Shown here piece after piece: positions 7,646 through 13,325 of a stretch of 13,545 bases of DNA. The translations under genes were made by a program, and so were the position numbers. The notes under the pieces were generated by a model that did no database searches, was not told the DNA's origin, and saw nothing but the letters and a program-made list of their open reading frames with translations. The DNA comes from an uncultured Chitinophagaceae bacterium (GTDB taxonomy: Bacteria; Bacteroidota; Bacteroidia; Chitinophagales; Chitinophagaceae). Where the stretch lies: contig CAIMKO010000274.1 in the NCBI GenBank assembly GCA_903841915.1, forward strand, positions 1-13,545, read 5' to 3'. Every line of letters starts with the position of its first letter. Position 1 is the first letter of the stretch.

Positions 7646-7692
7646 CCGGTTGGTGAAAACCTGCCTTTGCCGGCAGGCAGGCACCCAACCGG
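7646..7692. repeat. GC-rich nested palindrome (REP-like element)
   Basis: An outer stem CCGGTTGG (7646-7653) with CCAACCGG (7685-7692) encloses an inner stem CCTGCC (7660-7665) with GGCAGG (7676-7681, or alternatively 7672-7677). The inner loop contains the palindrome TGCCGGCA. The block is strikingly GC-rich against AT-rich flanks. Intergenic CCTGCC/GGCAGG palindromes of this sort recall REP-type dispersed repeats; that it is repeated elsewhere in this genome is inference and cannot be seen from one copy. Confidence 0.5.
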
Positions 7693-7722
7693 GGCGGACA
7701 CTTCTTGTTTCGTGAAAGACGT

Positions 7723-7756
7723 CTTTAATGAAGTTTTCATTAAAGGTTTTTATTTT
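7723..7756 (+). terminator. AT-rich hairpin with T tract
   Basis: CTTTAATGAA (7723-7732) pairs perfectly with TTCATTAAAG (7736-7745) around a 3-nt loop, followed by GTTTTTATTTT (7746-7756). This is the shape of an intrinsic terminator on the plus strand, although the stem has few GC pairs. It would end read-through from purK 177 nt downstream of its stop. Its left arm overlaps a 12-bp palindrome AAAGACGTCTTT (7715-7726). Confidence 0.45.
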
Positions 7757-7837
7757 GATCCCATTCAATTTTTTAATGATAAGTAATCAAAACAGTCACA
7801 TAAAATTAACCCTGTTTAGCATTCTTTATTCTCAGCA

Positions 7838-7867
7838 TTGAGCATAATTAAAAAAGGACTATTTTGC
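7838..7867 (+). promoter_or_regulatory. Candidate promoter for the Omp85-type barrel gene
   Basis: TTG (7838-7840) and a -7-like box TATTTTGC (7860-7867) are 19 nt apart, the usual Bacteroidota spacing. The box is one base shorter than TAnnTTTG. The implied start would be about 10 nt before the ATG. Confidence 0.4.
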
Positions 7868-7878
7868 GCGAAATAGTC
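7857..7878. promoter_or_regulatory. Inverted repeat over the -7 region of the barrel gene
   Basis: GACTATTT (7857-7864) and AAATAGTC (7871-7878) are perfect 8-bp inverted arms around TGCGCG, ending 5 nt before the ATG at 7884. The left arm contains the -7-like box. As DNA it could be an operator; as RNA, if transcription begins upstream, it could hinder ribosome access. Both roles are inference. Confidence 0.4.
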
Positions 7879-7883
7879 GTTGT

Positions 7884-9113
7884 ATGAATGTTAAGGCTTT
7901 AACCTTATTTCTTATCATTTCTTTTGGTCTTTCCATTGCATTCCCTCAAAAAACATCTTCACAAACAAAAAGCATTGAAGAAAAAATTGATACCATTCAT
8001 ATTCAGGATAAAGATATAGTTGACGTATTTAGTAGAAAAAAACAAACGAAGCTCACTGATACGGTCATTACAAAAACAAAAACGAAGAATTATTTTTTAT
8101 CCATAGTACCTGCTGTAGGATATACCTTACAAACCGGTTTTGCAGGTATCATCAGTGCCAATATTGGTTATTATACAAATAAAGGCCCGGACGCAAAAAT
8201 TTCATCCATTTCCACCAGTATTACTTACTCGGAGTATAATCAAGTCATACTACCTGTATTTGCTAATATTTGGACAAAAGGTGAACGATATAATATCATA
8301 TCAGACAACAGGTATATCTCCTATCCTTCCAATATTTATGGATTAGGTGGTCAAACTGATCCTAATCAAGGCCATACGATTAACTTTAGTCAAATTAAAT
8401 TACATCAATCCATTGTAAGAAAAATAGCCAATAATCTTTATGCCGGGATCGGGTATTATTATGATTATTTCTGGAATATTAAAATAATCGATCCGCAAAC
8501 AAGGTTGATCAATGTGTATATACAAAAAGAATTCGGATCAACTGCTACGGCAAGTGGCCCTATCGTAAAACTATTGTACGATTCAAGAACAAATCAGATC
8601 AATCCGGAAAAAGGACTTTATTTTAATGTAGTGCTGCGGCAAAATCTTCAAGAATTGGGCAGCGACAATCAATGGGCTTCCCTCTTGATCGATGCAAGGA
8701 AATATATTAATTTTCCGAAGAGGTCTAAAAATGTACTGGCACTTTGGGCTTACGAATGGTTAACACCCGCAGGAAATCCAAACTATTTATTATTGCCAAG
8801 TAATGGTTGGGATGATCAATACAATACAGGAAGAGGGTATATACAAAGCAGGTTTAGAGGAAAACAAATGAGTTATTTCGAGACAGAATACAGATATCGG
8901 ATTTCACGTAACGGCTTAATTGGCGGCGTTGTTTTTTTTAATGTTGAAAATTATGCAGGAAATCTTAAACCATACGCTAATTTCCTACCCGGTTATGGCG
9001 CAGGCTTGAGGATAAAACTAAACAAAAAGTCTGGTGCTAATCTTTGCTTGGATTATGGATTTGGGAATGATGGAAGCAGAGGTTTTTATTTAAACTTGGG
9101 CGAAGTATTTTGA
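7884..9113 (+). CDS. Omp85/BamA-type outer-membrane beta-barrel without POTRA domains
   Basis: A 409-residue outer-membrane protein. It has a signal peptide (about 1-22), a short polar linker rich in Lys/Thr (25-68), then a C-terminal beta-barrel (about 70-409) with alternating hydrophobic/polar strands ending in a terminal Phe. The motif GRGYIQSRFRGK (316-327) and the following FETEYRYRI (332-340) match the conserved barrel strands of the Omp85 (Bac_surface_Ag) family, whose VRGY/F loop reaches into the barrel. POTRA repeats, typical of BamA and TamA, are absent, and the linker is too short to hold one. It is therefore a stand-alone barrel of a kind found in Bacteroidota, with unknown role (assembly, translocation or other). 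A lipoprotein gene follows 57 nt downstream and may be co-transcribed. The barrel fold is firm; the specific function is not. Confidence 0.85.
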   Translation: MNVKALTLFLIISFGLSIAFPQKTSSQTKSIEEKIDTIHIQDKDIVDVFSRKKQTKLTDTVITKTKTKNYFLSIVPAVGYTLQTGFAGIISANIGYYTNKGPDAKISSISTSITYSEYNQVILPVFANIWTKGERYNIISDNRYISYPSNIYGLGGQTDPNQGHTINFSQIKLHQSIVRKIANNLYAGIGYYYDYFWNIKIIDPQTRLINVYIQKEFGSTATASGPIVKLLYDSRTNQINPEKGLYFNVVLRQNLQELGSDNQWASLLIDARKYINFPKRSKNVLALWAYEWLTPAGNPNYLLLPSNGWDDQYNTGRGYIQSRFRGKQMSYFETEYRYRISRNGLIGGVVFFNVENYAGNLKPYANFLPGYGAGLRIKLNKKSGANLCLDYGFGNDGSRGFYLNLGEVF

Positions 9114-9170
9114 TCTTAGTAAAGTGTTACATTTAAAATGGTTCAAAAAAAGATTTAATTTTAACTGGTT

Positions 9171-9746
9171 ATGAAAAGATATTTATTTAGTGTTTTAATA
9201 TTTTGTTTGGGTTTCATTGCATGTGGTAAAGACAATACTACTAATGCAGATTATCCATACTATTTAAATACCTATATACAGAATGTTAAGTTCTCAACAA
9301 GTTCTGTAGCAACATTTTTATTGGCCAACCAACAGGGCTGTGTGGCCAATAAAAGCTATAATCTAACGAACGTTGGTCAGATAAATGTGGATGCATATTA
9401 TTTAGATTGCTATATGAAACATTACAGCAATAATGTTGATTTTGCAGCTACCAAACCCGGGTCTCATAAAATTTTTGATGGCGGTTCCTTATTAACAACA
9501 GCTGATTGCAATTGTGATCTGGTAATTGGTTTGGTGGATAATAGCATCCCAAATCTTTATAATAATACAGTATTGCAGTCAACAAATATTGTACACACGG
9601 TAACAGCGATTGCAAAAAAAGACAGTACGGCTAACAGCATGACATATATTGTTACAGGAAATTTTTCCTGCAATTTTAAAAACACCAATAACGTAATTAT
9701 ACCTGTTGTGGGAAATTATGTATTGCCTGTAAAAGTAGCCAGATGA
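9171..9746 (+). CDS. Small lipoprotein, unknown function
   Basis: I recognise no family. The 191-residue product has a lipoprotein signal peptide: MKR, a hydrophobic core, then FIAC (15-18) with Cys18 as the likely lipidation site. Residues just after it (GKDN) are charged. In Bacteroidota, charged residues at this place can direct lipoproteins to the cell surface, though this match is weak. The mature part is Asn/Thr/Tyr-rich with beta-like alternation, and has further cysteines (for example in the run DCNCD) that might form disulfides. The gene is AT-rich. It follows the Omp85-type barrel by 57 nt on the same strand, and barrel plus lipoprotein may form a pair (inference). The downstream gene is convergent. 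Confidence 0.78.
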   Translation: MKRYLFSVLIFCLGFIACGKDNTTNADYPYYLNTYIQNVKFSTSSVATFLLANQQGCVANKSYNLTNVGQINVDAYYLDCYMKHYSNNVDFAATKPGSHKIFDGGSLLTTADCNCDLVIGLVDNSIPNLYNNTVLQSTNIVHTVTAIAKKDSTANSMTYIVTGNFSCNFKNTNNVIIPVVGNYVLPVKVAR

Positions 9747-9857
9747 TCTTTTCGAAATATCTTTACGTGCATATTACATGCCACTAGTTGCAGTGCTTAT
9801 ATTAGCTAATGTATGTATCAAAGCTTCCCGATTAACGATCAACTGTCATACCTAAGA

Positions 9858-10865
9858 TCATTTTACCGCATCGCCATATACAAATGATTGCATGATCTCT
9901 AAACTATCTAGAGCTGCTTCAATGGAACAGGGATTTTCTTCTTTTCCCAAAAAATAGTTGACTGCTTTTTGAATCATGGGTTGTTGAATATGCTGTGGAT
10001 GCTGAAAATTGAAAGCTTCATTTATCGTATCTGTCACTATTCTTATTTGATTGCCAAAAAATGAAAATTGTACATACCCATTTTCTCCAATGATCTGACA
10101 TGTATCTTCTTTCAGAAGTTCAGGCATAGAAAAATTCCAGTTCCCGTTAAATAGAATGTCATCAGCAAATTGAATGATACCGGCTACTGCATCTTCTGCA
10201 GGATATTTTTTTGACTGATGTACCGATACACCAGCATAATGGATCGCTTTCCCGAAAATATAGATCAGGATATCTAACTGATGAGGCGCCAGATCAAAGA
10301 ACAAACCCCCTCCCGCTATTTCAGGGATCACACGCCAATTGACTTCAGAATTGGCGACAAGTCCCGTATCATCGGGTTGAAATAAATTGAGCCGGATGGT
10401 CTTTACCTTACCGATCATTTGCTGATCGATCATTTGCTTTATCTGCAGAAACATCGGCAATGCTCTTCTGTAATGCGCAACGGTCAATTTGCCGTTATAT
10501 TCCTTCACTGCAGCGATCATCCTTCTGCAGGAATCAGCATTTAGTGTAACAGGTTTTTCTACATATACATATTTGCCTTTTTGCAATGCCGCAATAGCAT
10601 AAGCTTCATGAAATTTTGGAGGGGTAGCAATATAAACCGCATTGATCTCCTCGTCATTGATCAAATCAAAAGCATCACTATAATATTTAGGAACAGCATG
10701 ACGTAATGCATAGTCAGCCGCTTTAGCAGCATCTCTTCGCATGACCGCCAGCAATCTTGAATGATCTGCTTTATGAAAAGCCGGACCGCTTTTAATTTCT
10801 GTAACATTTCCGCAGCCGATCATTCCCCATGAAACGATAGCTGGATCTTTCTTTTGTTCAGGCAT
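9858..10865 (-). CDS. Gfo/Idh/MocA-family NAD(P)-dependent oxidoreductase
   Basis: A cytoplasmic sugar or sugar-derivative dehydrogenase of 335 residues. The N-terminal Rossmann domain (about 10-128) has the dinucleotide motif GMIGCGNV (14-21) and the family hallmark EKPV (103-106) with catalytic Lys104. The C-terminal alpha/beta domain contains EIAGGGLFFDLAPHQLD (182-198), where Asp191 and His195 lie in the expected substrate/catalytic positions. Substrates in this family range from glucose-fructose and inositol to amino-sugars and biliverdin, so the exact reaction cannot be assigned. There is no sugar operon around it: it stands alone between a convergent lipoprotein gene and a divergent metal-related locus. 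The upstream region has two inverted repeats that may be operators for either direction. Confidence 0.93.
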   Translation of the reverse strand: MPEQKKDPAIVSWGMIGCGNVTEIKSGPAFHKADHSRLLAVMRRDAAKAADYALRHAVPKYYSDAFDLINDEEINAVYIATPPKFHEAYAIAALQKGKYVYVEKPVTLNADSCRRMIAAVKEYNGKLTVAHYRRALPMFLQIKQMIDQQMIGKVKTIRLNLFQPDDTGLVANSEVNWRVIPEIAGGGLFFDLAPHQLDILIYIFGKAIHYAGVSVHQSKKYPAEDAVAGIIQFADDILFNGNWNFSMPELLKEDTCQIIGENGYVQFSFFGNQIRIVTDTINEAFNFQHPQHIQQPMIQKAVNYFLGKEENPCSIEAALDSLEIMQSFVYGDAVK

Positions 10866-10904
10866 TCTTTTTAATGGCTTATTGATAAAAATTGAATATT
10901 CGTT

Positions 10905-10932
10905 TTTACTGTTTCCCGGGTAAGACAGTAAA
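10905..10932. promoter_or_regulatory. Inverted repeat upstream of the oxidoreductase
   Basis: TTTACTGT (10905-10912) and ACAGTAAA (10925-10932) are perfect 8-bp arms around 12 nt that include CCCGGG. It lies 40 nt upstream of the oxidoreductase ATG, a fitting place for an operator or, on the minus strand, a leader hairpin. The role is inference. Confidence 0.35.
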
Positions 10933-10999
10933 GTTAAGCATTCAACTTATAGCTGGAGCGAACAAATAATGAGATGAATAATCAACAATAATTTTCTCT

Positions 11000-11017
11000 A
11001 TAAAACGGTCGTTTTAT
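11000..11017. promoter_or_regulatory. 18-bp palindrome, candidate operator in the divergent region
   Basis: ATAAAACG (11000-11007) and CGTTTTAT (11010-11017) are perfect 8-bp arms around GT. A short-gap palindrome of this size is typical of operators bound by dimeric helix-turn-helix regulators. It lies between the divergent oxidoreductase and the metal-related locus, 78 nt upstream of the candidate promoter of the latter. No regulator gene is in view. Confidence 0.45.
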
Positions 11018-11094
11018 GAGACAGAAAGGAGTGTTTACTTCTTGGACACAATAAAAAAATAACAAAACTGAACTTTAGAGCAATCATCTAGCAA

Positions 11095-11126
11095 TTTGGA
11101 TTTTAAATTGATATAGTATTACTTTG
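11095..11126 (+). promoter_or_regulatory. Candidate promoter of the Met/Cys-patch gene
   Basis: TTTG (11095-11098) and TTACTTTG (11119-11126, one mismatch from TAnnTTTG) are 20 nt apart, matching Bacteroidota promoter layout. The ATG at 11136 follows by 9 nt, so the leader would be very short. This also argues against an in-frame TTG start at 11124, inside the box. Confidence 0.5.
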
Positions 11127-11135
11127 CAAATACTA

Positions 11136-11504
11136 ATGTTTAAACAACTAACAGTCATACTTTTGTTTACTGCCTTTACAGTGCAAACCTTTAACAAGGC
11201 TGTGATTGTGTTTAATTACTATACCAATACAGCTGCATTTGCCAAGAACTGCGAGAACAAAGCAAAACCTATGATGCATTGTAATGGTCGTTGTCAAATG
11301 ATGAAGAAATTAAAGCAGGAAGAAAATAAAGACAAACAAAATCCGGAACGAAGAAGCGATAGCAAAGACGAAGTATTATATTTTTCTAAGTCTCAAATCA
11401 TATTTCAATATAATTTTGCATCGATATTAATGAAATACCCCTCTTTTAATAATTCAATTATCAAAGATATTTCTTTCGATTTCTTTCAGCCTCCGCAAGT
11501 ATAA
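11136..11504 (+). CDS. Small membrane-anchored protein with a Met/His/Cys patch, probable metal-related role
   Basis: The product has 122 residues. The N-terminus is hydrophobic (about 4-27), giving a membrane anchor or an uncleaved signal peptide. The key stretch at 39-56 has Cys39, then KPMMHCNGRCQMMKK (44-58) with Cys49, Cys53, His48 and four flanking Met: a Cys-x9-Cys-x3-Cys arrangement with soft ligands suited to Cu(I) or a similar ion (inference). A highly charged Lys/Glu/Asp linker (57-79) follows, then a C-terminal part ending FDFFQPPQV. Small proteins with this C..P..C.G.C pattern occur in Bacteroidota, and I know of no defined function. The ATG at 11136 is chosen over the TTG at 11124 because the TTG lies inside the promoter box. 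It leads the plus-strand metal-related locus, 166 nt before the CxxCxC barrel. Confidence 0.8.
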   Translation: MFKQLTVILLFTAFTVQTFNKAVIVFNYYTNTAAFAKNCENKAKPMMHCNGRCQMMKKLKQEENKDKQNPERRSDSKDEVLYFSKSQIIFQYNFASILMKYPSFNNSIIKDISFDFFQPPQV

Positions 11505-11573
11505 TCGCAACTAATCAGAAACGAGATGTCATGTTGTATTCTCGAAACATGTTTTAAATGAACGTTTCAAGAA

Positions 11574-11600
11574 TCACCCTTCGAGCGCTTCCTTGGGTGA
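11574..11600 (+). terminator. Hairpin between the Met/Cys-patch gene and the barrel gene
   Basis: TCACCC (11574-11579) pairs with GGGTGA (11595-11600) across a 15-nt loop that contains AGCGCT. No T tract follows directly. It could be a weak terminator or a leader structure for the gene at 11671. The 166-nt gap suggests the two genes may not share all transcripts. Confidence 0.3.
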
Positions 11601-11670
11601 CATTATTAGCGTACTGAAACTTTAATTCACAAGGGTTCATCTTTTTTTATTTTCTTAATATATTTTTTCA

Positions 11671-12615
11671 ATGAAGAAATTATTCATTGCTGCTATTCTA
11701 TTATTAGCAGTATCGGTTAGTGATGCATGCAGTATTTGTGGTTGCGGTGGCGGAAGTTTTTATATGGGATTGATCCCGAATTTTAAAAACAAGTTTATCG
11801 GCGTGAGATATAGTTATGCCGAATACCATACCAATCTGATCAATGATCCTACACAGTTCAGCCACAATTTCTATAATACCGTAGAAATATGGTCTGGCAT
11901 CAATATCGGTAAACGTTGGCAGGTATTGGCCTTTCTCCCTTATCATTATAATGTTCAGTTTGATGATGACATGGGTCATGCATCCAAAAGGGGTTTGGGT
12001 GATATCACTGTATTGGGTAATTATAAATTATTCGATACCCGCTATTTAAAGGATCAAACCTATAAAGCATCTCAGCAGGTATGGGTCGGTGGCGGAATCA
12101 AATTACCAACCGGTTCATTTAATGTAAATGTAAACGACAGTACTACTACTTTGGCCGATATCAATGCACAAATAGGTACCGGAAGCGTTGATCTGTTTCT
12201 GAATGCAAGACATGAAATTCAGTTCAATCGTTTTGGTATCAATTCATCGGTAAGTTATAAGATAGGGTTGCCTAATAGTCAGGATTATAAATACGGCAAT
12301 AAACTTATGCTGAACAGTCTTATGTTTTATAGGATCACTAAAAAAGCTTTTACTATCACACCCAATGCGGGACTGACTTATGAAAATACTGCCAGTAATA
12401 AATTAAACGGGCAGAAAATTTATTTGAGTGATGGATTGAATTCCGGTACATATGCTACAGGAGGTTATACATTGAATGCATTGGCAGGAACTGAGATCAC
12501 TATTAAACAGGTAACTATTGGTGCCAATCTGCAATTGCCTTTGGCACAGGACTTTGCAGCGGGTCAAACCAAATTAAATGTGAAAGGGATGCTGCATATC
12601 AGTTTTGCATTGTGA
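11671..12615 (+). CDS. Outer-membrane beta-barrel with N-terminal CxxCxC motif, possible metal transporter
   Basis: A 314-residue exported protein. The signal peptide (1-19, ending SDA) is followed at once by CSICGCGGG (20-28), so cleavage after Ala19 would leave Cys20, Cys23 and Cys25 at the mature N-terminus, a likely metal-binding or disulfide tip. The rest is a porin-like beta-barrel: alternating strands from FIGVRYSYAEYH (42-53) through many turns to a final strand ending SFAL. Similar Bacteroidota proteins with a CxxCGC start are often labelled simply transporter. Substrate and direction are unknown; copper or another soft metal is inferred from the cysteines and the MbnP-like neighbour. 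The start is the ATG at 11671 after an AT-rich tract without a Shine-Dalgarno. The SDAC sequence is a poor lipobox, so lipidation is unlikely but not excluded. The small membrane peptide follows by 52 nt. Confidence 0.82.
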   Translation: MKKLFIAAILLLAVSVSDACSICGCGGGSFYMGLIPNFKNKFIGVRYSYAEYHTNLINDPTQFSHNFYNTVEIWSGINIGKRWQVLAFLPYHYNVQFDDDMGHASKRGLGDITVLGNYKLFDTRYLKDQTYKASQQVWVGGGIKLPTGSFNVNVNDSTTTLADINAQIGTGSVDLFLNARHEIQFNRFGINSSVSYKIGLPNSQDYKYGNKLMLNSLMFYRITKKAFTITPNAGLTYENTASNKLNGQKIYLSDGLNSGTYATGGYTLNALAGTEITIKQVTIGANLQLPLAQDFAAGQTKLNVKGMLHISFAL

Positions 12616-12667
12616 TAAACGATTACAAAAGTATTTATTCAATTCTGCAATCATAAACCAATGCATC

Positions 12668-12805
12668 ATGTCAGAATATTTTAAAAATGATTGGGAGCGA
12701 AAAAGCGCATTGAACAGCGCAAGAAAACTAAATCTCGTTGTGTTGGTAATTGTGTTTGCAATGATGGCGGTTTGTGTCTATCAACTATTTTTTAGAAACA
12801 GATAA
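12668..12805 (+). CDS. 45-residue single-pass membrane peptide
   Basis: A short gene encoding a charged N-terminal part (MSEYFKNDWERKSALNSARK, 1-20), one hydrophobic helix (about 22-41, with Met-Met and one Cys), and a basic end FFRNR. By the positive-inside rule the N-terminus is probably cytoplasmic, but charges lie on both sides. No family is recognised. The ATG at 12668 is preferred over an earlier TTG at 12605 that would overlap the end of the barrel gene and add an unconvincing N-terminus. It lies 52 nt after the barrel gene and 120 nt before the His-spaced protein, on the same strand, and may be a small subunit of the same system. Whether it is expressed cannot be told from sequence; the clean membrane pattern supports a real gene. 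Confidence 0.62.
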   Translation: MSEYFKNDWERKSALNSARKLNLVVLVIVFAMMAVCVYQLFFRNR

Positions 12806-12890
12806 ACCCGCTTTTGTCAAGAAACGAAGCCATCGGGTCATTCAAAAATACTTGCATTGGTTGTTGGTTGATGTAATGGCCCATGGCTTT
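12806..12890 (+). promoter_or_regulatory. Mutually exclusive hairpins in the leader before the His-spaced protein
   Basis: ACCCG (12806-12810) can pair with CGGGT (12834-12838). Alternatively GAAGCCAT (12826-12833) plus GGG (12835-12837) can pair with CCC (12880-12882) plus ATGGCTTT (12883-12890). Both use the same GGG, so only one can form at a time. This resembles an attenuator or RNA switch, or may be chance; no T tract follows either stem. Confidence 0.3.
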
Positions 12891-12925
12891 CTTTAGAATT
12901 CCATTAAAAATTTAAATTTTTGAAA

Positions 12926-13315
12926 GTGAAAAAATATCTTTTAGTAAGTGTACTTTTTTTAGTTACAACTGTATCCTTTTCTCAAGAAAAACCCACAGGT
13001 TGGAAAGAATTAGATGATTTTCACTCTATTGTTGCCCCTGTGTTCCACACTTTTGAAAAAGGTAATTATCATGCAGCTAAGGACAGTGCAGGGTTGGTCT
13101 TGGAGCGTGCAAAAAAATGGCAATCATCAACTATTCCTTCGGGATTAGATGCATCAATTTACAAGCCTCTTATTGATAGATTGGTATCAGAATGCTCTTT
13201 TGTTTATGATGCAGTACAAACTAAAAAACCTGATGAAGAATTAAAGCCTTTGTTAAGAAAAGCTCACAATACATTTCATGAGATTTTAGGAAAATATAAT
13301 AAATCAACACGCTAA
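12926..13315 (+). CDS. Periplasmic helical protein with evenly spaced histidines, unknown function
   Basis: The product has 129 residues with a signal peptide (1-19, ending SFS before Gln20). The mature part is mostly helical, about the size of a four-helix bundle. His33, His41 and His49 are exactly eight residues apart in the first helices, and His114 and His118 sit one turn apart in the last (KAHNTFHEI). One cysteine (Cys90) is present and there is no CxxCH haem motif. The pattern recalls cytochrome c'/b562-like bundles or metal-binding helical proteins, but I recognise no named family. There is no ATG start: an in-frame stop lies at 12905, and only TTG at 12920 or GTG at 12926 are available. 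GTG gives the cleaner MKKYLL signal start and is chosen tentatively. It ends 10 nt before the MbnP-like gene, so they are probably co-transcribed. Confidence 0.78.
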   Translation: MKKYLLVSVLFLVTTVSFSQEKPTGWKELDDFHSIVAPVFHTFEKGNYHAAKDSAGLVLERAKKWQSSTIPSGLDASIYKPLIDRLVSECSFVYDAVQTKKPDEELKPLLRKAHNTFHEILGKYNKSTR

Positions 13316-13325
13316 AAAATATATA

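Larger units (their letters stand above)
7547..7883. other. Long intergenic region with several hairpins and no gene
   Basis: No convincing coding frame is seen in these 337 nt between purK and the Omp85-type barrel. The stretch holds, in order, a terminator-like hairpin, a GC-rich nested palindrome, an AT-rich hairpin followed by a T tract, and a promoter with an inverted repeat over its -7 region. Each is listed separately. Confidence 0.75.

Noticed and set aside
9171..9746. Horizontal transfer of the AT-rich lipoprotein gene
   Set aside because: AT-rich composition alone is weak evidence, the neighbours are also AT-rich, and no mobile-element sign is present.
9743..9861. Inverted repeat ATGATCTT / AAGATCAT flanking the gap between convergent genes
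   Set aside because: The arms are about 100 nt apart and mostly within coding ends; a functional hairpin is unlikely and chance is sufficient.
11704..11979. Minus-strand open frame inside the CxxCxC barrel gene
   Set aside because: It is a shadow of a coding frame with clear signal peptide and beta-strand pattern.
12605..12667. Longer start for the 45-residue membrane peptide, overlapping the barrel gene
   Set aside because: It needs a TTG start, overlaps the end of the previous gene in another frame, and adds no sensible domain.
12926..13315. Calling the His-spaced protein a cytochrome
   Set aside because: There is no CxxCH motif and no family match I can name; only the His spacing and helical look are seen.
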